DNA of 64,000 nucleotides from Castanea sativa (Eukaryota > Streptophyta > Magnoliopsida > Fagales > Fagaceae). Location of the stretch: contig NC_134021.1 of NCBI RefSeq assembly GCF_040712315.1, positions 25,505,501 through 25,569,500 on the forward strand, read 5' to 3'. The notes under the pieces are model-generated. The model was given only the letters and a program-made list of their open reading frames with translations. It searched no databases and was not told where the DNA came from. Positions within the stretch are counted from its first letter, which is position 1, and each line of letters begins with the position of its first letter. Position numbers and translations under genes: made by a program. This document shows, one piece after another, positions 20,070 through 31,273 of the stretch.

Positions 20070-21290
20070 CTAGTCTCGTCCAAGGAAATTCCTTAACTTT
20101 CCTTGTCTAATGAGATTCTCTATCTGCTGCTTCAAATCAAAGCACTCGTCTGTGTCATGCCCGTGGTCTTTATGAAAGCGGCAATACTTGTTCCTATTGC
20201 GCTTGTTAGGATCTCCTTTCATCTTATCTGGCCATTTCAAGGACGGATCATCCTTGATCTGCATAAGAACCTACTCTAGCGGCATACTCAGGGGTGTGTA
20301 TTGCTGACTTCTTGTTGAGGAACTTACCTTCTTACCATCCTTGTCTTTTCTCTTATCTACACGAGCCTTCTTTGGACGAGGGCCCTGATCTGAGTAACGC
20401 TGGTGGCCTACTTCCGATCGCTCTGCTCTCTTTCTCTTCTTGGCTATGATAGCGTCCTCAGCATTCATGAAATCTAGGGCCGAATGGACGAGTTCGGCCA
20501 TAGTCTGTGGTTCTTGCTCGTAGAGCTTATGGATGAACAAGTCAGAATTGATCCCATTATGGAAAGCGGCCAATAACAACTTGTCATCCATTTCGTCTAC
20601 CGTCAAGGCTTCCCTATTATACCGGGTAATGAAGGACCACAAACTCTCATTTTTCCCTTACTCTATAGTTAGCAAACTAGAAGAGGAACGCTTGTGGCGT
20701 TGTCCTCCAATGAAATTATTGACAAACAACTTACTCAACTCTTCAAATGATCCCACTGAGTTTGGGGGTATTTTGCTGAACCACACCCGCACTGGTCCTT
20801 TAAGTGTGGTAGGGAAAGCTCTGCACATAATCTCGTCCGGGACCCCTTGAAGGTGCATGGTCATCTTGAAAGTAGCAATGTGATCACACGGGTCACGATT
20901 TCCATCATACGAATCCAAGGAAGACATTTTGAATTTCGGAGGTAGGGGGTGACTGTTGATGGAAGTCGTGAAAGGGGAATCCGTTCGGTAAACTAAATCA
21001 TCCACTGGGTTCGCCTGCCTCATGTTCTCGTTCATCTCATCCATGGCTTTTCTCATCTGGTCCATCTCCCTTTCCAAGTGTGGCACCCTTCTTGAAGCAG
21101 TACCCCTTGTCTGATTTTCAGACTCAACATTTTCTCCTCCACCCTCTTGGCCCTGGGCTCGTCCTTCCGTGTGCCTATCGTGGCGCTGCCTCTTCAGGTT
21201 GATCTCCCTGTTCAACTCCTGATTCTGACGGGTCAATTCTGCCATAGCGGCAGCCATGGATTGTATATATTGAACAGAAGGCGGTTGCAT
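20070..21290 (-). pseudogene. Element A gag
   Basis: Starts MQPPSVQYIQSM at 21290. A coiled-coil-like stretch 'LTRQNQELNREINLKRQ' precedes the capsid core 'DPCDHIATFKMTMHLQGVPDEI' and 'PVRVWFSKIPPNSVGSFEEL'. The C-terminal 'YCRFHKDHGHDTDECFDLK' is a Cys/His cluster resembling a nucleocapsid finger. Three stops (about 20658, 20268 and 20067) stand where sequence context suggests Gln codons; all fit C-to-T changes. Confidence 0.88.
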
Positions 21291-21459
21291 GACAGGCGCT
21301 GACTAGAGATCGTGGAGGGGATTACTAGAAGCATTCCTACTCTCCTAGTGACCTGGGCTGGTAGCCCTTGATCTTGTTCGAACCATTCAGCCTTTTGTCT
21401 AGGAAAGACTAATCGTTGAAAACAGAACAGATAATCAAACGAAAAGAACAGAAACTTTT

Positions 21460-21477
21460 CTCACAAACGGCGCCAAC
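21460..21477 (-). other. Primer-binding site of element A
   Basis: The minus strand reads GTTGGCGCCGTTTGTGAG immediately inside the 5' LTR, the same primer class as in element B. Confidence 0.85.
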
Positions 21478-22171
21478 TAATGATGTGAAGAAAATCAGTA
21501 GGCTGGATGCTTCAGACTTGAATAATCTACTTGCTCTCTCGATGGCCTGAAAAAGAAAGAAAAGCGATCAAAGGTGACCAGGGTCACCGGCCAAGAACCC
21601 TCTGATGGCAAAGTTAGTTTTCTCTCTATATTTTTGGAGTTCCAACTCTTTTGGAGAAGTAAAAAAAAAAAAAATGTACCTTTGTTTTGTCTGAATGAAT
21701 GTATATATAGTGTCCTATGAACAGTTATCAAACTTGTAACCTCCCCTGGATTTGAGGAGGTGTGAGGGTTCAGAGATAACTTCCACAATTGTTTGGGAGT
21801 TACAAACTTCTCACCTAACTGTTATTGAAAGTTATGCGTGTAATAAGGAGTTGTACTACACGCTCAGGAATTTTCCCAAGTGTCCGGGGTTCTTCCAGGG
21901 GTCCTCGTCCTGAGGACTTCCTGCTGAGCGTATCTCGCATTTTAAAGGGGGTCCTTCCTTTATGGACAACCTTTTCTATGGACGAGGTTCATGATGACCC
22001 TGGACGACATGGCGGGGTTCTTGTGAAATTTGACCACGCATAACCTCATCCAAACATCTTTCTATATGGACGAGGTTCTTGGACGAGGTTCTTACAGCCT
22101 TCGATTGCTTGGTCTTGCCCTGGACGACCCCCATGGACGATTATTGGAGTTGTATTTTTTATACCCCATCA
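21478..22171 (-). repeat. Element A 5' LTR
   Basis: 694 bp, matching 1947-2637. On the minus strand a TATATATA box (21702-21709) would start the element's RNA. The first plus-strand bases read TAATGATG instead of TGATGATG, a terminal G-to-A change. GGACGA occurs about seven times between 21900 and 22145. Confidence 0.92.
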
Positions 22172-22410
22172 AATGTCAAGTTAGAAATTTGGCAAGACGC
22201 CCTAGAATCTAAAGGTTTTGAATTAAGTATAATTAAATAGAGTACATTGAATGTAAGTTTAGTCAAAGTAGAAATAGAGATGAATGGGTGGTAACTCGAT
22301 GGCCAAGAGATACTAAAGAGCGAGAGTTTTCAATATCTTAGATCAATAATTTATAAAGATTGAGAGATTGAAGAAGATGTGAATCATAGGATAAGACACC
22401 AATCGGTTTT
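22172..22410 (+). pseudogene. LINE reverse transcriptase relic, right part
   Basis: Continuation of the LINE frame cut at 1946. Across the AATGT duplication the coding sense carries on into a 'LEIWQDALESKGFELS'-like block and then a 'FQYLRSIIYKD'-like block near 22330, typical of the region after the RT palm. Stops are frequent. It ends near 22410, where sequence of another kind begins. Confidence 0.75.
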
Positions 22411-22424
22411 TGGTATGGGTATTA

Positions 22425-22555
22425 AATGGGTGAGTTTGGGTGGGCATAATTGGGTTGGGTACATGAAACCCATTTACCCATTTATTGCCCATTTAACCAA
22501 TTACTTCTAACCTAAACCCAACCCAATTATTATGGGTAAACCCCAACTCACCCAA
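22425..22555. repeat. Imperfect inverted repeat rich in ACCCAATT
   Basis: A left arm with 'GGGTGAGTTTGGGTGG' and 'AATTGGGTTGGGT' faces a right arm with 'ACCCAACCCAATT' and 'CCAACTCACCC', enclosing about 50 bp. A similar G/T-rich motif 'AATTGGGTGGGTTTGG' recurs near 26700. It may be a MITE-like relic. No target duplication was found. Confidence 0.5.
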
Positions 22556-22569
22556 TTACCCAATAACCA

Positions 22570-24080
22570 AATTACCAAAATGCCACTATAACTTGAAAAT
22601 GACCAAAGTACTCATATAATCCTTTAAACTTACCAAAATACCCCCTAAACTTAAAAATAACCAAAATACTCCCGAAAAAAAATGACCAAAAATATTCCCG
22701 AAACCTAAAAATTGACCAAAATACTCTTGAAACCTAAAAATGACTAAAATATCCCCATAACTAAAAAAAAGACCAAAATACCCCCGAAACCTAAAAATTA
22801 TCAAAATACCCCCTAAACCTAAAAAAATGACTAAAATACCCATGAAACCTAAAAAAATTACCAAAATAACCCCGAAATATAAAAATTGACTAAAATACCT
22901 GCTAAACCTAAAAATTGATCAAAATACTCCTGAAATCTAAAAAATAACCAAAATACCCCCAAAACATTAAAATGACTGAAATATCCCTGAAACCTAAAAA
23001 TTGACCAAAATACCTCTGAAAACTAAAAACTGATAAAAAAAAATACTCTTGAAACCTAAAAAATAACCAAAATACCCCCTAAACCTACAAAAATGACTAA
23101 AATACCCCCCTAAACCTAAAAAATGACAAAAATACCCTGAAACATAAAAATGACTGAAATATCCCTAAAACCTAAAAATTGAACGAAATACCCCCGAAAT
23201 ATAAAAGGACCGAAATATCCCGAAACCTAAAAAATGACCAAAATACCCTTTAAAACTAAAAAATGACTGAAATACCCCAAAAACTAAAAAAAATGACCAA
23301 AATACCGTCGAAGCCTTAAAATTACCAAAATACCCCCCTAAACCTAAAAATTGACAAAAATACCCCTGAAATGTAAAATTGACCAAAATACCCCCCGAAA
23401 CCTTAAAACTAACCAAAATACCCCTAAAATCTAAAAAATAACCAAAATACCCCCGAAACATAAAAATTGACTAAAATATCTGCTAAACCTAAAATTGATC
23501 GAAATATTTTTGAAACCTAAAAATGACCAAAATACCCACAAACCTAAAAAAACTTATCAAAATACTCCTTAAACCTAAAAATGACCAAAATACCCCCTAA
23601 ACCTAAGAAAATGACTAAAATACCCTTTGAAACCTAAAAAAGACCAAAACACCCCCAAAACCTAAAAATTAACCAAAATACCACCTAAACCTAAAAAAAT
23701 GAATGAAATACTCTCGAAACCTAAAAATGAACAAAATACCCCTGAAACCTAAAAATGACCAAAATACCCTCTAAACCTAAAAAAATGACCAAAAATCCCT
23801 AAAACTTAAAATATGACCAAAATACCCTTAAACCTATAAAATGATGAAAATACCCCTAAACCTTTAAAGGGACCCAAATAAACCCAAAACCTCTAAAATG
23901 ACCACAAAATAACTCGAAACCTCTAAAATTACCAAAAATACCCTGAAACCTCTAAAATGATCAAGATAACTCTAAACCTATAAAACGACCAAAATACCCC
24001 TCAAAATATCTTAGATGACTAAAATACCACTAATCCTATAAGATGAACAAAATACACTCGAAGATTCTAAAATTACCAAA
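22570..24080. repeat. Degenerate minisatellite, left arm
   Basis: Roughly fifty units of about 25-31 bp following the pattern 'ACCAAAATACCCCTGAAACC' then 'TAAAAAATG'. Units differ by substitutions and small length changes. Long open frames on the minus strand (22586-22864 and 23165-23461, repeating Gly-Tyr-Phe-Gly type motifs) are a by-product of the repeat and not genes. Confidence 0.9.
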
Positions 24081-25650
24081 ATAGGAGTTTGGGGTATTTT
24101 GGATGTTTCGAGGGTATTTTCGTTAAATTAAAGGTTTTAAGAGTATTTTAGTCATTTTGTTGGTTTCTGGGGAATGTCACTAATTTTTTAGGTTTTAGGT
24201 TTTCAATGGTATTTTTGTCATTTTATAGGTTTAAGGGTTATTTTGGTCATTTTTTAGGTTTAGGGTGTGATGATGCGAAGAAAATCAGTAGGCTAGATGC
24301 TTCAGATTTCAAAGGTCTAGTGACTGTCTTGATGATCAGAAAAAGAAAGAACGACGATCAAAGGTGACCGGGGTTGCCGGCCAAGAACCTTCCGATGCCA
24401 AAGTTAGTTTTCTCTCTTAAATTTTGGAGTTCCAACTTTTCAGGAATTGTAAAAATGTCCCTTTGTCTTGTCTGAATGGCCGTTTATATAGTATGCTTCA
24501 GAAACAATTATTAGATTCACAACTTACCCTGTATTTTAGGAGATCAGAGGGTTAAGGGCAACTTCCACAACCGCCACGGGAGTTATATTCCATCATTCTG
24601 TAATTGCTGTTGACGGTTAAACTCCTGATTGGAAGGCATAGTGGTGAACCCAGGTATTACTCGGGCCTTGGAACCATAACCCATGGTCACTTGAGTAAGG
24701 GAATTAATACTTGGAATTTTCCCAAGTATTGTGGGTCGTCCATGTGCTTTCCTATGGACGACCCTTGACATGGACGACCATGGACGGTCTAGAGTTAATC
24801 GTTTTTCACAACTCCTTATCAGGGTGTATTTTATCGTCTTACATGTTTAAGGGGCACTTTTTTCATTTTATAAGTTTCGGGGTATTTTGGTCATTTTTAA
24901 ATTTTCAGGGATATTTTTGGTCATTTTATTGGTTTAGGGGTTATTTTGGTCATATTTAGGTTTCGGGGGTATTTTGGTTAATTTTTAGGTTTCAAGGGTA
25001 TTTCGATCATTTTTTTGGTTTAGGTGGGGTATTTTGGTCAATTTTTAGGTTTAAGGGGTAATTTGGTAATTTTTAAGTTTATGGGGTATCTCAGTCATTT
25101 TTTAGATTTAGGGGGGGATATTTTGGTAATTTTTAGGTTTAGAGGGTATTTTGGTCATTTTTTAGGTTTAACAGGTATTTTGGTTAATCTTTAGGTTTTA
25201 GGGTTTTTTTTTGGTGATTTTTAGGTTTCGGGGGCATTTCATTCATTCTTTAGATTCAGGTAGTATTTTAGTTTAAGGGAATTTTAGTTATTTTTTAGGT
25301 TTAGGGGTATTTTGGCCAATTTTTAGGTTTTGGGGGTATTTCGGTCAGTTTTTATGTTTCGGGGGTATTTTGGTATTTTTTAGGTTTAGGGGGGTATTTT
25401 GGTCTTTTTCTAGGTTTTAGGTGTATTTTTGTCATTTTTAGGTTTAGGTGGGTATTTTGGTCAATTTTTAGGATTCAATATTTTGGTCATTTTTTAGGTT
25501 TAGGGGTATTTTGGTCAAATTTTAGGTTTTGGAGGTATTTCAGTAATTTTTTAGGTTTCGGGGGGTATTTTGGTAATTTTTAGGTTTACGGAGTATTTTG
25601 ATTTTTTTTTAGGTTTTAGGGGTATTTTGGTCATTTTTAGTGGTTTTTGG
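24081..25650. repeat. Degenerate minisatellite, right (inverted) arm
   Basis: The same unit in reverse-complement orientation ('TTAGGTTTCGGGGGTATTTT' then 'GGTCATTTTT'). The switch of orientation is abrupt, at about 24080. The array is interrupted at 24268-24821 by a solo LTR. Together the arms form a foldback structure of about 1.5 kb against 1.0 kb. Confidence 0.88.
24268..24821 (-). mobile_element. Solo LTR of gypsy family A/D
   Basis: One LTR (554 bp) related to those of elements A and D, starting TGATGATGCG and ending CTTATCA, flanked by the 5-bp duplication GGGTG (24263-24267 and 24822-24826). No internal region is present, which is the footprint of LTR-LTR recombination. About 95 bp near 24600-24700 has no counterpart in the other LTRs. 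An 11-bp perfect hairpin lies at 24733-24764. Confidence 0.92.
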
Positions 25651-25692
25651 GTATTTTAGAGTTGGATGATTTGTAGAAATGATACTTAGATC

Positions 25693-25697
<5 letters not shown>

Positions 25698-25761
<64 letters not shown>
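25698..25761. repeat. (TA)n microsatellite
   Basis: About 32 uninterrupted TA units directly after the minisatellite. The reading frame 25609-25797 (Tyr-Ile repeats) is an artefact of it. Confidence 0.97.
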
Positions 25762-25762
<1 letters not shown>

Positions 25763-25766
<4 letters not shown>

Positions 25767-27195
25767 TGAAGTTTCTGAAGCTCCCACAATTTTTCACGTC
25801 ACCACTATTTTCTTTTTATTTTAGGTTTTATATCTTATATATTTAGTTTTATGGTTAAATTTTTGTGATAATTTCCAAATTCAGTTTGTATGCTTTGCAT
25901 TACGCTTTATTAAAAAAAAAAAAAAAATTGAATTATTGGTTTCGGGATTTGGATTACTAACAGCTTTAGTAAAGTTAAAGTTTAAAACAAAGTTGAATTG
26001 TTAATTGGTAACTTTTAAATTATACAAAATTGCTTTTCTTAAATGTTTAGTTTTTTAAAACCTTGAATTGATAAGACAAATGAGCAATGGGGGAAGGAAA
26101 AGAGAAGATAGATAATGAGGGCATCACAATTCAACGCATGATTGCCAAAGTTAGCACATTGCATTACTATTTGAATTAGGGTGGTTTAAGAATTATAAAT
26201 TACTTATTTGTTTTTTTTATGATATATATGATCAATTTTTCATTTTTACTCAATAAATTATCTTTTGCCTTTCAACTAGTATTTTTTATTCTTTTTTTAC
26301 ATTTAGATATTTCAAAATCTATTCTTTCCAAATTTCTCTCATTTGTGTGCGTAATGAGGGTTTGTTTTATTTATTGGCTTAAAAGTGTTCAAAGGATTTT
26401 TTTATTTTATTTTTATAATAATTCTACTATAGCTATTTAAGTCAGATGACTAAAGCAACCCTTACTTAATATTCGATACATTTATTTGTCTTTACTCTCT
26501 AACAAAGTCATTTTATTCATCTGAAGGTTGAGACTATATATAACATTATTGGTGTTGGAGTTATCACTATTGGTCTTTGTACTTTTTTTTTCTCTCCTAA
26601 GTTGTAACTTTAGAAGTGAATTTTACAACTTTTGTTCGACTCTTCCAGGTTAGCGACTAGTTGAGTTTAATTGGGTACCCAGTTAAAGCCTAATAAACAT
26701 TAATATTAATTGGGTGGGTTTGGTACTTGTTTAAGTGAGTGAGTTTGAATTGATTTTGCGGCCTCTAGTTTTTGGTGTTACTAGGGATTGAATCTAAAAT
26801 ATTTTATTCAATTATCAAAAAATTTGGTAATGAGCTAACTGCATATAGTTGGGTTGAACATTTTGTTGACCCAAACTCGCTTCAACCCAAAACAAAAACC
26901 AAATTAAACCCCCAATGATCTCTGCAGTCTGCATCACCATTTACCACAATACCACCGGTACACCCCCCAAGGCCAGACCGGCCACCCTCCAGCGAGTTCA
27001 ACTGTGATAGGATCTAGAGACCCTCAAGGTTCGGCACCCATACAATAATTAAGGTAACCTCCAAATTTCCTCAATCTAAATGCTTCATTCATGTTTATAC
27101 GCAGTTTCAAGTTTGTGACTTAAAAAAAAAAAATTGATGGGTATGTTATACTAAATTTTTTTATTTGCTATGTTGTTGAGTTATTTGGTTTTAGA
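25763..27195. other. AT-rich region upstream of the cyclin-L relic
   Basis: No gene seen. A segment near 26925-27050 is less AT-rich and ends 'attaag|gtaacc', which could be the old 5' untranslated exon and first donor of the cyclin-L gene (inference). The matching acceptor would be 'tttggttttag' just before 27196. Confidence 0.45.
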
Positions 27196-27620
27196 ATGAT
27201 GTACACGGCGATTGATAATTTCTACTTAACCGATGAGCAACTAAAGAACTCACCTTCTAGGAAAGATGGCATTGACGAAGCAACTGAAACTACCTTACGA
27301 ATCTATGGCTGTGATCTTATCCAAAAAAGTAGCATCTTGCTTAAACTGTATCCTGTTTTTTTGATTTCTTTATATGTTGGGTTTATGAAAGTGTTTACTT
27401 TTCTTAATATTGTTGGTTCATATGTTACCTTAATCTTTGTACTTATAGACCTCAGGTTGTGGCGACCGGGTAGGTTCTATTCCATCGTTTCTATTGCAAG
27501 AAATCGTTTGCCTGCTTCAATGTTAAGGTTAAGTTTTGTCTCTTATCATTCTCTCTTTACATAGAGAATAAATGTAGGAAAGAAAAGGGGTTCTTTGAAA
27601 TGTATCCATGATGTTCTAGT

Positions 27621-27892
27621 TGTTAGAATTATGGTTAAATTCACCATTTCCTAGTAGTTGAAGTTTTTGGGACAATTGGTGATTTATCAGGGTATCAATG
27701 AAGATGGTCATGAGTTTGAACCCTACCTTCACTCCACTTCTCATTAAAAATGTTAAAAATCCCATGTATGGGGCCTCACTTCTTAAGGGAGAGTTTGAGA
27801 TTATACATGAGGGGGTGTTAGAATTATGGTTAGATGATTAAATACATCGTTTTCTATTAGTTTAAGCTTTTGGGATAATTGATAATTTAGCA
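27621..27892 (+). mobile_element. TRIM (miniature LTR retrotransposon) in a cyclin-L intron
   Basis: A 272-bp element with terminal direct repeats of 69 bp (27621-27689) and 77 bp (27816-27892), both beginning TGTTAGAATTATGGTTA and ending CA. After the left repeat 'gggtatcaatg' resembles a decayed Met-tRNA primer site; before the right repeat GAGGGGG is a polypurine tract. The 5-bp duplication CTAGT flanks it (27616-27620 and 27893-27897). It has no coding capacity. Confidence 0.9.
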
Positions 27893-30582
27893 CTAGTTTT
27901 GTATTGGTAATTCACCTCTACCAAGTCCAACAGTTGCCTTGAGCTTCATTGAATTAAGGTCCTTGTTTTCCAGAATGTATTTTTATTCTTACATTTTCTT
28001 GGCAACAAATGAATAAATAGTTGTGTTACTAACTTGGATATATTAATTTTTTGGGATATGATAATTTTTTGCAGAAAGTTGCTGCGAGCTGCGTGTGGCT
28101 TGCATCAAAGCTCGAGGAAAGCCCAATGAAAGCAAGACAAGTCCTTATTGTTTTCCACAGAATGGAATGTAGGATGGAGAACTTACCTGTAGAGCATTGG
28201 AGATTGGTTCGCAGGTTAAGCACCCACCTTCTTTTCCATGGAATTACTTTATTTATTTATTTATTTATTTTTTTATCATTTTCTTCTTTGGCACAAGAGT
28301 TGAATTTTTCATTACTTGTTCTTCTTTTTCTTTTTGGCAACCACCAAGTATAATGGCTTTATCTGAATCGGTGGTTAATTTTAGCACTTCAGTTGTCTTT
28401 GCACTTATATAGTCCTATTTTTCTCCAAAAAAAAAGCAGTAAATTCTCATGGTTTCCTTGTTTTTCCTATTTCTTTTCTAACAGAAGTATCATGACCTCA
28501 AGACTGTCTTGAGCAGAACAGAAAGACATATATTGAAAGAGATGGGATTTGTTTGTGATGTTGAACATCCTCATAAATTCATATCTAACTACCTTGCCAT
28601 TCTTGAAACACCTACAGAACTGAGGCAGGAAGTTTGCAATCTAGCAAATGATAGGTACTTTTTGCAAATTAACTACTCATGGACAAAAGTTATGCACTCT
28701 CTTTTCTTATTATTTGGTTATACATTTAACAAGGAAACTTTGCATCTAAAATTTGTATTCTTCAGTTAAGTCTTACTTATAAAAAATTGTGTCATTTCAT
28801 TCACATATGTATATGGATAGTATTCATAACTATCAACAAAAAAAGTAGAAGACAGTATTCATAGATGTCTTTAGTATCATACAGAATCTACATTGTATAG
28901 TATTATATTATTGTAGGAAGTGTTCATAATTCGACTAGTATGTTTGAGTGTACACTAAATACTCTTTGGACAATGTATAGTGCTTTTATTTTTGGTGGGC
29001 TACATAAATCCTTCTCCAATCAGCCTTATTTAGGGCCATATTCTGTTTTTTTTTTTTATGATTATGCTTTTCTTGCTTTTTAGACCCATATTATATTTAG
29101 GCCTCTTTTTAATGCCTTTAGCTCCTTGAATCTATAAATTGCCTTTTTTTTTATGTTGCCCTGGCCATGCATATAATTTGATGCAGAAGACATCTTGACA
29201 GTTATTTGTTTAGTTGGTAGTCACATGTAGTATGTAAAACACAATTGCATTCTTCTATGCTTCAGAATAATGGGTCAAACTCCAAAGCACCCAATTTTTT
29301 TTGTCGTGATTTGTGTCTGCTGATTGTTGCAGTTGTTCCGTGTCTTTCACTGTGGCTTACACTTCCATTAGTAATCTGTCTTGTTGTTTAATTTTATTTT
29401 AACATTCAAATTTGAGCAGTTTGCGCTCAACTTTGTGTGTTCGATACAAGAGTGAGGTTGTGGCTTGTGGGGTTGTCTATGCTGCTGCTCGTCGGTTCCA
29501 AGTACCCCTTCCCTGGAATCCACCATGGTGGAAGGTATTTGATGCAGACAAGTCTGGGATTGATGAAGTATGCATAGTTCTGGCTGAGCTGTACAGCCTC
29601 CCCAAGGCAAAATATATCCCTGTCTGTAAGGATGGAGACTCTTCTACGTTTTCTAACCAGATGAGGGATTCACAATCTTAGCCAGTTCTGAAGGTACTTC
29701 TATTTTATTCATGTACAATTTTAAGTTTCATTGGAAACATAAAGCCTCTGCTAATACCCTTTCTGCAGTGTTCGCAATTGCCAATTCCTCAGCAAGTATT
29801 GCATTATGTTTGTTAAATGCTGCTGCCCTTTTTCCAGAGATTCTTGCTATAGAGGTGGGTTGTTGGACCACCCAAATTTTGGTGATGGAACAGCAGCACT
29901 TGAATGCTCTGTTTAGAGAAAGGATGGCAATTGTGGGGACTGCAGAAAATTTGGTCAACCTCATAATGCCACATATTTAAAATATGATCTCCCCTAGCAG
30001 AGTTGAATCACATTAGCTTGGTGGAATTTTTATTTTATTGCAGTTCTATAAGAACTTCTGCTGACTAGGGAGAGTTGAATCACTTTAGCATGGTGGGATT
30101 TTTATTTCATTGCTGATCAATAGGAAATTCCTCAGACTAGCCCTACAGCTAATATCAAGTCAGCTTCAGCCTCTGTTAACACTGAATCTGGTGGATCCGA
30201 GGATGTATTGGTGAAAGCACCCCTTGACAAGCTGAAGGAGTCTAAGAAAAGTGATGATGAATTAAAGAGCATGTCTGTTGAGGGAGAGGCCAGAGAAGAG
30301 GCCCTGCCAAAATCAAATTCTGACTACAGAACAGACACAAGTAGGGAAAGAAACAGGGAGAGAGAGGAGAGGGAAAGGGACAGAGAGAAGGAGGGCAGAA
30401 TAAAGGCCTGGGATTGTGATAGGAGCAGGGATTTTGACCATGTATGTGATCAAGAGGAAACAGAGAGGGACAGAGATAGAGTTAGGGATTGGTGTCACCG
30501 TTCCAAGGATAGAGGAAAAGATTTAGGTATGTTTACAACGAATTTTGTTCACAAGCCTGATGCTATTGTTAATATTTGTTTT

Positions 30583-31273
30583 TAGGGGCGTAGCTAGGAT
30601 TTTTTGTTTGAGGGGGGCCGAATTGTGGTACTAATATATTAGTCAAGATAAACTCCTACACACATGTATGTGTATAGATATATAAACTTTAATGCTAGAG
30701 TAAGTCATAATTCATAAATAATTGTATACAACATTATCAACTTTGATGTATATAACTCTAATGAGAAAAGTTGTCTACTCTGAATGTTTGATATTAGACT
30801 TGTAGAAAAATATCAACAAAAAGAACTCAGTATCTCCTATAAAAAATTTATGCTCAATGACAATCTTTCATAGAATAAATTTAATCTTTTACCATCTCCA
30901 TAGTGAAATTTGTAAAATTTTCATTTTCAATAAGAATTACAAAAATTGTCTACCAAAGCGAATAAAAGAATTCAATGTAATCACTTAAGTCTTCAAAGAC
31001 ATGGATGATAGAAAAATTTAATTGATACAAGTGCAAATTTTACATTAAAAAAATGAAACAAAGAAAATGAAAATTACCTTGTCTCTATAATTAATAGACC
31101 AACTGACAAATTCCTTCATTTTTCCAAGAGCACTGTTGGACTAACTCAACTATTTGCAGGTGCCAACTCCTATTTTATAGGCTAAATCTTTAAAGTTTTT
31201 GATAATTATATTTACTATAAAAGAAATTTTAAAAATTTTGGAGGGGCCAACCACAGATGTAGCTACGTCCCTG
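30583..31273. mobile_element. Non-autonomous hAT-like DNA transposon
   Basis: 691 bp in the sixth intron of the cyclin-L relic. The ends read (T)AGGGGCGTAGCTA and TAGCTACGTCCCT(G), imperfect terminal inverted repeats with one internal mismatch. The 8-bp sequence TTTGTTTT flanks it on both sides (30575-30582 and 31274-31281), the target length of hAT elements. The interior is AT-rich with no transposase. Confidence 0.85.

Larger units (their letters stand above)
1947..22171 (-). mobile_element. Ty3/gypsy element A (Tat-like), split by element B
   Basis: Complete LTR retrotransposon of 20,225 bp, about 9.9 kb without nested element B. LTRs of about 691 and 694 bp start TGATG and end CATCA, and the 5-bp target duplication AATGT flanks both. 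On the minus strand the order is LTR, PBS (GTTGGCGCC type), gag, protease, RT, RNase H, integrase, antisense gene, polypurine tract, LTR. This is the order of the gypsy superfamily. The TGGCGCC primer site, absence of a visible chromodomain and the antisense ORF fit the Tat lineage (inference). Many nonsense codons and deletions make it defective. In the first 185 bp the LTRs differ at about nine positions by eye. Confidence 0.92.

Noticed and set aside
22586..23461. Minus-strand ORFs repeating Gly-Tyr-Phe-Gly-like motifs
   Set aside because: They are translations of a degenerate 25-31 bp minisatellite; every frame gives repetitive peptides.
25609..25797. ORF with alternating Tyr-Ile
   Set aside because: Translation of the (TA)n microsatellite.
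28051..28353. ORF of 100 residues at 28051
   Set aside because: It reads through cyclin-L exon 3 into the following intron; only the exon part is meaningful.
29711..29980. ORF of 89 residues in the cyclin-L intron
   Set aside because: No recognisable domain, and it lies between two well-defined exons; treated as intron.
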